A stretch of 64,000 nt of DNA. Origin: DASRHT01 sp035650355 (GTDB lineage: Bacteria > Chloroflexota > Ktedonobacteria > Ktedonobacterales > Ktedonobacteraceae). The position numbers were made by a program, and so were the translations under genes. The stretch spans positions 16,463-80,462 of the forward strand of contig DASRHT010000090.1 of assembly GCA_035650355.1 (NCBI GenBank), written 5' to 3'. The notes beneath the pieces are model-generated. The model was not told the origin of the DNA. It did not search any database and saw only the letters and a list, made by a program, of their open reading frames with translations. Positions 16,068 through 25,347 of this stretch are shown here, in pieces (the first letter of the stretch is position 1; each line of letters starts with the position of its first letter).

Positions 16068-16397
16068 TTACCCTCTGCCTGGCCCCTGTAACGTGAGGGT
16101 CGTAGCCTGGCGCATCGCCTCCATCGTCTCCTCAACGGTGAACAACTTGGTCGTTCTGCTAATTTTGAGGTATCCTGAACTGAGGGCCGTCATCGCGATT
16201 GCAGTGGCTGCCGTGTCATTGGGGACCTCATAGAGCGTGAGCCCATCGTACTCTCCAAAGCAGTAGTAAAAACCAACCATCCGTCCGCCGCATTGCTCTA
16301 TCAGCTCTTTGACAGGGACGCGGCGGTCTTGTGGATGCTTCCTCATCGTGGCTAGGGCTTCGGGGGTATAAGCAAACTGCACCATATAAAGCGCCAT
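16068..16397 (-). CDS. GYD domain protein
   Basis: 109 residues. The sequence MALYMVQFAYTPEALATM.. GGRMVGFYYCFGEYDGLTLYEVPNDTAATAIAMTALSSG matches the GYD (alpha/beta-barrel dimer) family, including the GEYD turn that names it. Small cytoplasmic protein of unknown biochemical role. ATG 16397 has AAAGGAGG upstream. It is divergent from the menaquinone operon. Confidence 0.85.
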   Translation of the reverse strand: MALYMVQFAYTPEALATMRKHPQDRRVPVKELIEQCGGRMVGFYYCFGEYDGLTLYEVPNDTAATAIAMTALSSGYLKISRTTKLFTVEETMEAMRQATTLTLQGPGRG

Positions 16398-16568
16398 GAT
16401 GTTTACCTCCTTTGTGAGTTGTAACCTTTCTCGAATGTAATAGGTCTTGCTCTAACGATAATGGAAAGAACGCGAGCGGGTCACTTTCCCTGACCAGATT
16501 TATAATCGCCTGATGTTTTTCGGGTTGAAGCTTGCTCTGAGGCTGTGTGGTTCATCTCCCATCGGCGT

Positions 16569-16576
16569 GCTATAAT
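16569..16576 (+). promoter_or_regulatory. Predicted extended -10 promoter of the menaquinone operon
   Basis: TGCTATAAT (TATAAT at 16571-16576) with a poor -35. This places transcription start about 160 nt before menF. The gene-free stretch 16398-16746 otherwise shows only a small GC hairpin near 16642-16655 and no convincing leader peptide. Confidence 0.5.
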
Positions 16577-16746
16577 ACTACAGGCATTGCTTTTGTGGCT
16601 ACAGGCTATGTACCATCGCTGCAATATCTCCTCACCTGCAAGCGCCGCGGGGCGCAGTTGGGACAATGCCCATAGCGAAAGCGGACGGATGGCTTATGAT
16701 GGCTTGATGTCCGGTTCTGGTAGTCCTGATTTCTTGAGTGAGGCTT

Positions 16747-18237
16747 ATGGAAACTGTCTTTCTTGATACTCTGGCCACAAGGAATGCCGCCGGAGTATGG
16801 TCTGTCTCTTGTGATCGCGATTTGTTGCTTGCTACTTTGCAGCAGGCTTCTAGCCAGGCCGCCAGGCTGGGGAGAGGGGTGCTGGCTAGCTTCTCTCAAC
16901 CGGTTGAGTTCTGCAATCCCTTGCGCGTCTTTATTGCTTTCCGGCAACTCGCAATGGGCGAGAGCTTCTTCTGGGAGCGGCCCCGAGAGCAGAGGGCGCT
17001 GGTCGGCGTGGGAGCTGCGGCAACCATCGAAGCACACGGAAGCACGCGTTTCGCGAAGGCAACCGAGCAATGGCGCGCGCTCCAGCAGGACGCGGTGATC
17101 GCCTGCGCGCCTGGAGCAATGCCCCACGATACCGGCGGCCCGGTCTTCTTCGGTGGTTTTGCGTTCGACCCTCTCAATACCCATACTCCCCTTTGGAAAG
17201 GCTTCCCCGATGGCTTGCTGGTGCTGCCTGCTCTGGCGTTTCACTGCAATGAGGATGGCGCGGCCCTCACCATCAACCGCATTGTGGCGGCTGCGGAGGA
17301 TGTGGAGAACCTGGCGCGCGCGATAATCGCTGCTATGTCGCGCGTGCAGGCCGAGGTTGAGCGCATCGTACCCGATCCCCAGCAGGTGATGAGCAGAGGC
17401 CGCGAGCAGTTGCTTGAGCAAGATTTGCTCCCGCGCGCAGAGTGGCAGGCGCAGGTGGCGGACGCCGTTAAGATGATCCGCGGCGGGGCGTACGAGAAAG
17501 TTGTGCTGGCTCGCGGCGTACGCGTCATCAACGACGCGAAGGCGTTTGATATCGACACCACGCTCTGTCGGCTGCGTATGAACTATCCAGGTGCGTACGT
17601 CTTTGCCATTCAGCGCGGCGAACGCTACTTCACCGGCGCAACCCCTGAGCGGCTCATCTGTTCTCAGGATGGGCAGCTCCAGACCATCGCCTTAGCAGGA
17701 TCGGCGCCTCGTGGCACCTCCGAAGAGGAAGATCAGTGCCTCGGCGAAGAGTTGTTGCAGAGCGAGAAAAATCAGGGCGAACACAATATCGTCGTCGCAA
17801 CCATACGCGATGCCCTGGCGACCCTGTGCTCCAAAGTACAGGTTGCAGAGACGCCCCACCTGCTCAAGCTCAAGAATATCCAGCATCTGGAGACTACCAT
17901 CGTGGGCGAACTGCTGCCTGGTCGCTGTGTGTTGGAAGCGATTGAAGACCTGCATCCCACGCCCGCTGTGGGTGGCTTCCCGCGCCTGCCCACGCTCGCC
18001 GCCATTCGCGAGAACGAGCAGCTAGACCGTGGCTGGTATGCCGGACCAATTGGCTGGATTGGAGCAAGTGGCAACGGCGAGTTCGCGGTGGCGCTACGTT
18101 CGGCGCTCGTCAACGGCAGCGAAGCAACCCTGTTTGCGGGCTGTGGCATCGTCGCCGACTCCAACCCTGAAAGCGAATATGCCGAATCCTGCTTGAAGCT
18201 CCAGGTCATGCTGCGTGGACTGGGCGGCGAAGATTGA
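16747..18237 (+). CDS. menF: Isochorismate synthase
   Basis: 496 residues. Converts chorismate to isochorismate, the entry step to menaquinone. The C-terminal chorismate-binding domain shows GAYEKVVLARG, FTGATPERLI, ALAGSAPRG, ELLQSEKNQGEHNIVV, HPTPAVGGFPR and GWYAGPIGWIG, the usual active-site and Mg-binding segments. The catalytic Lys (KVVLAR) and His (HPTPAVGG) are present. ATG 16747 with GAGTGAGG upstream is better than GTG 16738. It is the first gene of menF-D-H-B-C-E, with menD 9 nt downstream. Salicylate or siderophore use is unlikely given the menD neighbour. Confidence 0.95.
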   Translation: METVFLDTLATRNAAGVWSVSCDRDLLLATLQQASSQAARLGRGVLASFSQPVEFCNPLRVFIAFRQLAMGESFFWERPREQRALVGVGAAATIEAHGSTRFAKATEQWRALQQDAVIACAPGAMPHDTGGPVFFGGFAFDPLNTHTPLWKGFPDGLLVLPALAFHCNEDGAALTINRIVAAAEDVENLARAIIAAMSRVQAEVERIVPDPQQVMSRGREQLLEQDLLPRAEWQAQVADAVKMIRGGAYEKVVLARGVRVINDAKAFDIDTTLCRLRMNYPGAYVFAIQRGERYFTGATPERLICSQDGQLQTIALAGSAPRGTSEEEDQCLGEELLQSEKNQGEHNIVVATIRDALATLCSKVQVAETPHLLKLKNIQHLETTIVGELLPGRCVLEAIEDLHPTPAVGGFPRLPTLAAIRENEQLDRGWYAGPIGWIGASGNGEFAVALRSALVNGSEATLFAGCGIVADSNPESEYAESCLKLQVMLRGLGGED

Positions 18238-18246
18238 GGACATGCT

Positions 18247-20331
18247 ATGGTCAACACATCTGCTGTTAACGCGTTAAACGCTGCCAATCCCACCTATGCC
18301 TATATCAATGCTTTTGTCGATGAACTGCAACGAGCGGGGTTACGCAATGTGGTAATCTGTCCGGGCTCCCGCTCGACGCCTCTGGCGATGGTCTTCGCGG
18401 CCCATCCCGCTATTCGCGCCTGGATGCATGTGGACGAACGTTCAGCCGCCTTCTTCGGCCTGGGCATGGCGAAACGCCTGAAGCAGCCGGTCGCGCTCGT
18501 CTGCACCTCCGGCACCGCGGCAGCAAACTTCCTGCCCGCGCTCGTCGAGGCAAAGCTGACGCATGTGCCCTTGCTGGCACTAACGGCGGACCGTCCGCCC
18601 GAGTTGCGCGACTGTGGTGCGCCCCAGGCCGTCGACCAGAATCACCTCTATGGCACACACGTCAAATGGTTTGTTGACGTTGCGCTGCCGGAAGCGACCA
18701 ACGCGGCTTTACAGTATATCCGCACGCTTGCTTGCCGTTCTGTCGCACTCACAATGGCCGTACCCGCCGGTCCCGTTCATCTCAACATGCCATTTCGCGA
18801 GCCGTTGACGCCCGCCGCCTTAGCCGATCAGCCGCTACCTCCGGTCGAACAGCGCGATCCCATTGCCTGGCAGGGACGACCCGATAACATCCCCTATGTC
18901 GCCGTCAATCAGGCCATGCTTGCCCTTCCGACCGCAACAGAAATCGCGCACCTGTCCAATCTAATAGGGCAGGCACCGTGCGGCCTGATCATCGTCGGAC
19001 CCATCGACCATCCCGCTCTGACGCTGCCCCTGGTGCAGCTTGCTCAACACACCGGCTATCCAATCCTGGCCGATCCGCTCTCGCAATTGCGCAACGGCGA
19101 CCATGACAAAAGCAATATCATCACCAGCTACGACGCCTTTTTACGGCTCGACTCCTTTGTAGAGCGAGCGCGCCCCGAACTTATATTGCGCTTCGGCGCC
19201 ATGCCAACCGCCAAGCCGCTACTGCTCTACTTAAAGCGTTACGCCTCGTGTCCGCACATCGTCATCGACAGTCACGGCTGCTGGAACGAGCCAACGCAGC
19301 TCGCCTCCGCATTCGTGCATACCGAGCCCGCCGCCCTCTGCTCTGCCCTCCTGGCGACCTCTGTAGGGGCAGGGCTTGCCCCTGCCCAGCCTGCCCCTTC
19401 ACCGCCGTGGCGACGAGATTTATCGCGTCCGATTTATCGCCCCACAGGAGAAACGCCAGGCGTAGCCCCTACCGGCGAACATGAGGTGGTGTCGGGAACA
19501 GGGCAACCGCCAGGGATTGCCCCTACCAATGGCTCAGGCGCTTTCCCCAATCGATCAGATTGGCTCACATTATGGCAACGGGCCGATGAAGTAACGCGGG
19601 AGACGCTCTACGCCGCCATCCAGGACTTCACGGAGCCATTCGAGGGGCGTATCTTCACCGAACTCAACGAACTGCTGCCCGAAGACGCCACGCTTTATGT
19701 CGGCAATAGCATGCCCGTGCGTGACATGGATACCTTCTTCTGGGGCAGTGAGCGACGAGTGCGTTGCATCGGCAATCGGGGAGGCAACGGCATCGACGGC
19801 GTCATTTCCAGCGCGCTAGGTGTCAGTGCTGCCTCTCACCGGGCCGAGCCAATCGAACAGGAAGCGGGTCCTCATCGAGCCAAGCCAACCGAGCAGGACG
19901 CAGGCGATTATCAAGGGGAGCCGACCGTGCTGGTAATCGGCGATCTCTCCTTCTTCCACGACCTCAACGGCCTGCTCGCCGCCCAACTGCACCGTCTCAA
20001 CCTCACCATTGTCCTGGTCAACAACGACGGTGGCGGCATCTTCTCATTCCTGCCGCAAGCCGCCTACCCTGAGCATTTCGAACAGCTCTTCGGCACCCCT
20101 ACCGGTCTCGACTTCTGCCCGGTCGTACAAATGTACGGCGGCACATTCAATCGCGCCGCGAATTGGGAAGAATTTCGTATAGCCATTAATGCTGGTCTCG
20201 ACGCAGGCGGTCTGCGCGTCATCGAACTTTCAACCGACCGCTCCACCAACGTCACCCTGCACCGCCAATTGTGGCAACTGGTCGAAAATGGGCTACGCAG
20301 ACGCGTCTACCCTGAAGAGGGGCAGAATTGA
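18247..20331 (+). CDS. menD: SEPHCHC synthase, with repeat-derived insertions
   Basis: 694 residues, about 110-140 longer than usual MenD (E. coli 556). A ThDP enzyme that adds 2-oxoglutarate-derived succinic semialdehyde to isochorismate. N-terminal CPGSRSTPLA, DERSAAFFGLG, TSGTAAAN and LTADRPPELRDCGAPQAVDQ motifs, and the ThDP/Mg motif GDLSFFHDLNGL with VNNDGGGIFSFLPQ, are all intact. The extra length lies in two linker insertions: about residues 373-433, encoded by three dispersed-repeat modules (peptides GAGLAP, TPGVAP, PPGIAP), and about 531-556, a 36-bp tandem duplication. Both keep frame and lie between conserved blocks, so the enzyme is probably active. Confidence 0.95.
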   Translation: MVNTSAVNALNAANPTYAYINAFVDELQRAGLRNVVICPGSRSTPLAMVFAAHPAIRAWMHVDERSAAFFGLGMAKRLKQPVALVCTSGTAAANFLPALVEAKLTHVPLLALTADRPPELRDCGAPQAVDQNHLYGTHVKWFVDVALPEATNAALQYIRTLACRSVALTMAVPAGPVHLNMPFREPLTPAALADQPLPPVEQRDPIAWQGRPDNIPYVAVNQAMLALPTATEIAHLSNLIGQAPCGLIIVGPIDHPALTLPLVQLAQHTGYPILADPLSQLRNGDHDKSNIITSYDAFLRLDSFVERARPELILRFGAMPTAKPLLLYLKRYASCPHIVIDSHGCWNEPTQLASAFVHTEPAALCSALLATSVGAGLAPAQPAPSPPWRRDLSRPIYRPTGETPGVAPTGEHEVVSGTGQPPGIAPTNGSGAFPNRSDWLTLWQRADEVTRETLYAAIQDFTEPFEGRIFTELNELLPEDATLYVGNSMPVRDMDTFFWGSERRVRCIGNRGGNGIDGVISSALGVSAASHRAEPIEQEAGPHRAKPTEQDAGDYQGEPTVLVIGDLSFFHDLNGLLAAQLHRLNLTIVLVNNDGGGIFSFLPQAAYPEHFEQLFGTPTGLDFCPVVQMYGGTFNRAANWEEFRIAINAGLDAGGLRVIELSTDRSTNVTLHRQLWQLVENGLRRRVYPEEGQN
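19363..19545. repeat. Dispersed R2-type repeat modules inserted in frame inside menD
   Basis: Contains GTAGGGGCAGGGCTTGCCCC (19363-19382), a middle module reading CCAGGCGTAGCCCCTACC, and CAGGGCAACCGCCAGGGATT followed by GCCCCTACC. Equivalent sequences occur in intergenic positions (12221, 20569, 21630, 30135, 49776, 58701). Here they encode about 60 residues. Confidence 0.85.
19837..19908 (+). repeat. 36-bp imperfect tandem duplication in menD
   Basis: Two 12-codon units, HRAEPIEQEAGP and HRAKPTEQDAGD, with the start of a third (YQGEPT), lie between GVSAAS and TVLVIGDLSF where other MenD proteins have a short loop. Confidence 0.8.
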
Positions 20332-20439
20332 AATGACAAGAATCAGCACCGCCATGCCAACCCGATTGATCGTGTCCGCGAGGGGAGGCCGAACGGGAAT
20401 GACAAAAGCTGGCACTTTCGTAGCGCCGTTCCCCCATCC

Positions 20440-20690
20440 ATGGTGGCACCGTCACAGGGCAAGCGCAAGGCATGGCCCCTACCCATCCCATCCCGCCATT
20501 ATCCCCCATCGCGGGCACCGCCCCAGGGCAGGGGGTGATGGGCGAACGGCAGGGCGTCTGGGTAGGGGCAATCCCTCGCGGTTGCCCTGCTGGGCTCGTC
20601 CCTACGGGATTTGTGGTAAGAGAGCATTGCCGAGGGAGGACGGGCGCTGAAGCGGACGCCGTGAACTGCGTCGCCACGGCAGGCATGGCA
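20440..20690. repeat. Cluster of dispersed repeats between menD and menH
   Basis: Inverted modules (CATCACCC.. / GGGTGATGGG), GGTAGGGGCAATCCCTCGCG followed by GTTGCCCTG, and GACGGGCGCTGAAGCGGACG, the last also at 49731. Gap 20332-20720 shows no gene; no terminator T-run was seen, so readthrough to menH is plausible. Confidence 0.75.
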
Positions 20691-20720
20691 ATTTATTTGT
20701 TATGAAAAGGATGGCAGAAT

Positions 20721-21557
20721 GTGATAGTCCAACATATTCACGTCAATGGCGTGCGGTTTGGTGTGGTGACGAGCGGCGAGACGAGGCAGGGGAGGGGGAC
20801 GCTGGTGCTGTTGCATGGCTTTACTGGCAGCGCGAGCGGGTGGGGTGGTCTGCTGGGTGAGCTGGCTCGTGGTGGGTGGCGGATCATCGCGCTGGATATG
20901 CTTGGTCATGGGCAATCCGACGCGCCAGCAGATCCCGCACGCTACACAATGGAGCATTGCCAGGAAGACATTATTGCCGTGCTGCATGAACTGGATGTGA
21001 ACGAAGGCGAGGCGGTCTTGCTTGGCTATTCGATGGGCGGGCGGATCGCGCTTTACTGTGCCTTCTCCGGCTTCTTTCGTGCGCTCATCCTGGAGAGCGC
21101 CTCGCCGGGGCTGGCCGATGCAGCAGAGCGAGAGCAGCGGCGGAGCAGCGATTTGGCGCTGGCCGCAAGCATCGAGCGTGAGGGCGTAGAGGCATTCGTT
21201 GAGCGTTGGGAAAATCTGCCCCTGTTTGCCACGCAGCGCAACTTGCCCGCAGCGCAACGAGCCGCGTTACATGCGCAGCGCCTGAACAATCGCCCCGCCG
21301 GACTGGCGAACAGCCTGCGCGGAGTCGGCACCGGAGAACAGCCTGCATTGCATCACCGACTACCAGAACTCAACATCCCCGTGTTGCTGCTGGCGGGCGA
21401 ACTCGACACAAAGTTCTGTATCATTGCGCGCCAGATGGCGCAATTATTGCCTCGGGCACAACTGTCCATCGTGCCAGCCGCCGGACATACCGTACACCTG
21501 GAGCAGCCCACAGCTTTTATTGCTCTGGTAACAGAATTCTGCACATCTGTGCTATGA
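20721..21557 (+). CDS. menH: SHCHC synthase, alpha/beta hydrolase
   Basis: 278 residues from GTG 20721 (AAAAGG upstream). MenH eliminates pyruvate from SEPHCHC to give SHCHC. Alpha/beta hydrolase hallmarks: LVLLHGFTGSASGW oxyanion region, nucleophile GYSMGGRIAL, acid in AGELDTKF, and His in AAGHTVHLEQP. The Arg-rich ENLPLFATQ and RNNRPAG-like cap is consistent with the acidic substrate. Position between menD and menB supports the assignment over a generic hydrolase. Separated from menD by 389 nt of repeats. Confidence 0.9.
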   Translation: MIVQHIHVNGVRFGVVTSGETRQGRGTLVLLHGFTGSASGWGGLLGELARGGWRIIALDMLGHGQSDAPADPARYTMEHCQEDIIAVLHELDVNEGEAVLLGYSMGGRIALYCAFSGFFRALILESASPGLADAAEREQRRSSDLALAASIEREGVEAFVERWENLPLFATQRNLPAAQRAALHAQRLNNRPAGLANSLRGVGTGEQPALHHRLPELNIPVLLLAGELDTKFCIIARQMAQLLPRAQLSIVPAAGHTVHLEQPTAFIALVTEFCTSVL

Positions 21558-21574
21558 TTTAAAGAGACAAGCTG

Positions 21575-21650
21575 CTAGCAGGGCAGGAACAAGCCCTGTC
21601 AGCCGCGTTCCAACGCTGCTAGCAGGGCAGGGGCAAGCCCTGCCCCTACG
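21575..21650. repeat. Tandem R2-type repeats between menH and menB
   Basis: CTGCTAGCAGGGCAGGAACA and CTGCTAGCAGGGCAGGGGCA are two copies of one module, the second ending in AAGCCCTGCCCCTACG. Confidence 0.85.
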
Positions 21651-21674
21651 TTTATTATGTTAAGGAGAGAACGT

Positions 21675-22493
21675 ATGACCGTCGAATGGGAGAATGTGCG
21701 CGATTACACCGATATCATTCTGGAGAAGGCGCAGGGGATGGGGAAAATTACTATCAACCGGCCAGAGGTTCACAACGCCTTCCGTCCCGAGACTTTGACA
21801 GAGTTGATCGATGCCTTCAACTATTGTCGTGAAGATCCTCAAATTGGCGTCGTTATTTTTACCGGCAAGGGCGATAGAGCCTTCTGCTCCGGCGGTGATC
21901 AGCGCGTGCGGGGCGAAGGTGGCTATGTTGGCGGCGATGGCGTGCCCCGCTTGAATGCGCTCGACCTGCAAAAGGTCATTAAATACATTCCCAAGCCGGT
22001 GATTGCAATGGTGGCGGGCTATGCCATCGGTGGCGGTCATGTGCTGCAACTGCTTTGTGACCTTACGATTGCCGCGGATAATGCGCGCTTTGGGCAAGCC
22101 GGTCCAAGAGTGGGCAGCTTCGATGCTGGCTGGGGCGCAACCTATATGGCGCGCGTCGTCGGCCACAAAAAGGCGCGCGAAATCTGGTACCTCTGCCGCC
22201 AGTACAGCGCCCAGGAGGCTCTGGACATGGGCTTAATCAATACGGTCGTGCCCCTGGAGCGATTGGAAGAGGAGACCGTCCAGTGGGCCAGCGAACTGCT
22301 GGAGAAAAGCCCGATTGCCCTGCGCTTCCTCAAGGCTGCTTTTAACGCCGATACCGATGGCCTCGCGGGCCTTCAGGATCTCGCCGGCGACGCCACCATG
22401 CTTTTCTATATGACCGAAGAAGGGAAAGAGGGCCGCAACGCTTTCGTGGAGAAGCGCAAGCCAGACTTTTCGAAGTTCCCGCGCCTGCCATAG
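21675..22493 (+). CDS. menB: 1,4-dihydroxy-2-naphthoyl-CoA synthase
   Basis: 272 residues from ATG 21675, chosen over 21657 because AAGGAGAGA lies just before it. A crotonase-fold enzyme that closes the naphthoate ring on o-succinylbenzoyl-CoA. Visible motifs: INRPEVHNAFRPET, FCSGGDQ (oxyanion Gly and the GGDQ signature), VAGYAIGGGHVLQLLCDLTIAA, and RVGSFDAGWGATYMARVVG with the MenB-specific SFDAGWG stretch. C-terminus KRKPDFSKFPRLP is diagnostic for MenB. Fourth gene of the operon. Confidence 0.96.
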   Translation: MTVEWENVRDYTDIILEKAQGMGKITINRPEVHNAFRPETLTELIDAFNYCREDPQIGVVIFTGKGDRAFCSGGDQRVRGEGGYVGGDGVPRLNALDLQKVIKYIPKPVIAMVAGYAIGGGHVLQLLCDLTIAADNARFGQAGPRVGSFDAGWGATYMARVVGHKKAREIWYLCRQYSAQEALDMGLINTVVPLERLEEETVQWASELLEKSPIALRFLKAAFNADTDGLAGLQDLAGDATMLFYMTEEGKEGRNAFVEKRKPDFSKFPRLP

Positions 22494-22499
22494 TCATTG

Positions 22500-22592
22500 C
22501 CACTTGACATTTTCGGGTATGACGCCTATACAGCCCTCAAAGGGAGCGACGAGAGCCAGTGACTTTCTCGACCCGCTTGAGGGTACTGAAAA
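22500..22592 (+). promoter_or_regulatory. Mobile-promoter element MP, copy 1 (drives menC-menE)
   Basis: TTGACA (22504-22509), 17-nt spacer with TTTCGGGTATGACGCC, TATACA (22527-22532), then CCTCAAAGGGAGCG and the conserved tail CTCGACCCGCTTGAGGGTAC. Other copies at 31569, 51967 and 55071. Confidence 0.8.
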
Positions 22593-22600
22593 GTAATACG

Positions 22601-23752
22601 ATGACGATTATCGACACCCAATGGCGCTCGTATCGTCTGCCTTTGCGGAGCAGCTTCACCACGGCCCATGACGTGCTGGCTGCCCGCGAGGGCACGATAG
22701 TTGAGATTATCACCGACGAGGGCATTACCGGCATAGGGGAGATCGCGCCCATCCCTGCGTTCGGCAACAGTACCCTGGTCCAGGCCGTCGCCCCGCTTCC
22801 GGCAATGGCGACGCAGTTGCAATCGTTGCAACTCAACGAAGCTTTAGATTGTATCTCCGCCGCCATAAAAGCTGATGCCATTCCTGCTGCTACCGCCTGT
22901 GGCCTGGAGATTGCCCTCCTTGATGCGCTCGGCAAATTAGACGGGTGTACCGTCGGTGAGTTGTTGTTGCGTAGCAGTGATAGCATGCCTTTACCTTCAC
23001 TTGATCATGCTCTCCCTCGCTCCGCCATCGCTGTCAACGCCATTATTGGTGCGGCGACCGTCGAAACTGCCATCACAGCAGTGCGGCAGGCGGTCGCGGC
23101 AGGCTTTGGCTGTGTCAAGCTCAAAGTGGGTCGCGATACCGGAGAGGCAATCGAGCGGGTCGCTGCCGTGCGCGAGGCTATCGGCCCCGCCGTTCACTTG
23201 CGCCTGGATGCTAATGAAGCCTGGAGTATTGAGCAGGCGCGTGAGATCCTCAACGGGTGTGCGGGCTACGATATTCAATATGTTGAGCAGCCACTCAGGG
23301 CAGACGATCTGGCGGGGATGTACAAATTACGTCAGGAAGTTTCCGTATCTATAGCCGTCGATGAGGCATTGCATAATCTGGCAAGCGTGCGACAGGCGCT
23401 TTCGCTGGAGGCTGCTGATATTTTCATTATCAAGCCCCAGCTTGTGGGAGGGCTGCGAACGAGCCGGCAGATTATACGTGAGGCGGCGGATCGGGGTGTG
23501 CAATGCGTTGTAACTAGCTCAATCGAGTCCGGCATTGGATTGGTAGCCGCGCTACATCTTGCCGCAGCATCTCCTGAGATCACGCTGGAATGCGGCCTTG
23601 CCACGTTACACCTGCTGGCGGATGACCTGCTGGCGGACGATCTGCCCATCCATCATGGCAGCCTTGCCGTTCCCACCGCTCCTGGCCTGGGCGTGCGCCT
23701 GGATAGAAGCGCATTGGAACGATACACATTGCCGACGGGAGGCCACGTATGA
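22601..23752 (+). CDS. menC: o-Succinylbenzoate synthase
   Basis: 383 residues from ATG 22601; an alternative GTG at 22559 lies inside the mobile-promoter repeat. Enolase-superfamily enzyme that dehydrates SHCHC to OSB. Catalytic Lys pair in VKLKVGRD, metal ligands in RLDANEAWS, YVEQPLRADD and SIAVDEALHN, and second base Lys in FIIKPQLVGG. The neighbouring menE overlaps by ATGA (23749-23752), suggesting translational coupling. Confidence 0.94.
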   Translation: MTIIDTQWRSYRLPLRSSFTTAHDVLAAREGTIVEIITDEGITGIGEIAPIPAFGNSTLVQAVAPLPAMATQLQSLQLNEALDCISAAIKADAIPAATACGLEIALLDALGKLDGCTVGELLLRSSDSMPLPSLDHALPRSAIAVNAIIGAATVETAITAVRQAVAAGFGCVKLKVGRDTGEAIERVAAVREAIGPAVHLRLDANEAWSIEQAREILNGCAGYDIQYVEQPLRADDLAGMYKLRQEVSVSIAVDEALHNLASVRQALSLEAADIFIIKPQLVGGLRTSRQIIREAADRGVQCVVTSSIESGIGLVAALHLAAASPEITLECGLATLHLLADDLLADDLPIHHGSLAVPTAPGLGVRLDRSALERYTLPTGGHV

Positions 23753-25263
23753 ACACAGCGGAACCAACCCTCTTGCCGAACTGGCTGATGCGCTGCGCCG
23801 AAAACGCGCCTGAACGCCTGACATTGTGCTGCGGACAGCTCCGGTGGACCTTCGCCGAACTTGATCGCCAAGCGCAGCATCTTGCCCGGCAGCTTGCCGC
23901 GCTCAACGTACGAGAGGGGAGCCGCGTGGCGCTGCTCGCCGCCAATAGCCCCGCTTATGTCGTCTGCGTCCACGCTCTCACGCGCCTCGGAGCGATCCTT
24001 GTGCCGCTGAATACGCGCCTCACGCAGGAAGAGCTATCCTGGCAGGTAAGCGATGTACAGGCAAGCCTGTTGCTAAGCGATAACCATTATGCCGAAGTGG
24101 CGGCGAACATAAAGTTGCCTGATCAGCCTTCTGCCATCCTGGCTATGGAGCGTAATAATGCTGTATTGCAGGGGATAGATAAAACCGAAGTTCCTCAGCG
24201 CACTTTGATTGATCTGAGCGCGACTCAGGCGATTATGTATACCTCCGGCACCACCGGACTACCCAAAGGCGTGCTTATCACCTACGGCATGCAGTGGTGG
24301 AACGCCGTTGGTTCCGCGCTCAACCTCGGCCATCACCCCGATGATTGCTGGCTTGCCTGCCTTCCGCTCTTCCATATCGGTGGCCTCTCGATCCTCTTCC
24401 GTAGCATCATCTACGGCATCAGCGTCGTCCTGCTGGAGAAATTCGATCCTGTAGCAGTCAATCGAGCAATCTACGAGGAGAGAGTGACCATCATCTCGGT
24501 GGTTGCCGTTATGCTGCAACGTATGCTCGTGGCACTCGACGACGCGCAAACAAACGCGCGTTATCCCGAAGCTTTGCGTTGCGTCCTGCTGGGAGGCGGA
24601 CCCGCGCCGCGCCCACTTTTAGAAGATTGCGCCAGTCGGAACATTCCCGTGGTGCAGACGTACGGCTTGACCGAAGCCTGTTCGCAGGCCGTCACGCTTT
24701 CGCCCGCCGACGCCTTGCGCAAGCTGGGCTCCGCCGGACGCCCTCTCATGCCGGTGCAGTTACGCATCATGGACGATGCTTTGCCCGTACCAGCCAACGC
24801 GCCGGGCATCATTTACCTCAAGGGACCAACAATCACGCCAGGTTACGCCGCCCGTCCCGAAGCGACTGCGCTGGCGTTGCGCGATGGCTGGCTCTCCACC
24901 GGCGATATCGGCTACCTTGATGAGGAGGGCTATCTCTACGTCCTCGACCGTCGCTCTGATCTGATCATCTCCGGCGGCGAAAACGTCTATCCAGCCGAGA
25001 TCGAGTCCGTGCTCTTAGCCCATCCAGACGTCGAAGAAGCAGGCGTGTGCGGACAAGCTGATCAGCAGTGGGGGCAGGTCCCTATCGCCTTTGTGCGCCT
25101 GCATGCTGGCAGCTCTATTGGTGCGGAGACACTGCTAGACCATGCCGCGCAACGTCTCGCCCGTTACAAACTGCCGAGGGCCGTTTACGTTGTCGCTCAG
25201 TTGCCACGCAACTCGGCAGGCAAGCTGATCCGCAGAGAACTGGGGCGATTGCTGGAAAAATGA
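23749..25263 (+). CDS. menE: o-Succinylbenzoate-CoA ligase
   Basis: 504 residues. Adenylate-forming ligase that activates OSB with ATP and CoA. Motifs: P-loop MYTSGTTGLPKGV, QTYGLTEACSQ, LSTGDIGYLDEEGYLYVLDRRSDLIISGGENVYPAEIE hinge region, and the catalytic Lys in NSAGKLIRREL. ATG overlaps the menC stop. Last gene of the cluster; menA and menG are not in this window. Confidence 0.95.
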   Translation: MNTAEPTLLPNWLMRCAENAPERLTLCCGQLRWTFAELDRQAQHLARQLAALNVREGSRVALLAANSPAYVVCVHALTRLGAILVPLNTRLTQEELSWQVSDVQASLLLSDNHYAEVAANIKLPDQPSAILAMERNNAVLQGIDKTEVPQRTLIDLSATQAIMYTSGTTGLPKGVLITYGMQWWNAVGSALNLGHHPDDCWLACLPLFHIGGLSILFRSIIYGISVVLLEKFDPVAVNRAIYEERVTIISVVAVMLQRMLVALDDAQTNARYPEALRCVLLGGGPAPRPLLEDCASRNIPVVQTYGLTEACSQAVTLSPADALRKLGSAGRPLMPVQLRIMDDALPVPANAPGIIYLKGPTITPGYAARPEATALALRDGWLSTGDIGYLDEEGYLYVLDRRSDLIISGGENVYPAEIESVLLAHPDVEEAGVCGQADQQWGQVPIAFVRLHAGSSIGAETLLDHAAQRLARYKLPRAVYVVAQLPRNSAGKLIRRELGRLLEK

Positions 25264-25347
25264 ACGTCTGCCGCAAACGAGCAAGCGTTGTAAACGCTCC
25301 ATTGTCACAAACGGGCAAATGCCGTAAATGACGTGGGAGGCATTTAG

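Noticed and set aside
16606..17421. 271-codon minus-strand frame across the start of menF
   Set aside because: Low-complexity His/Arg/Ser composition; menF on the other strand has full motif support.
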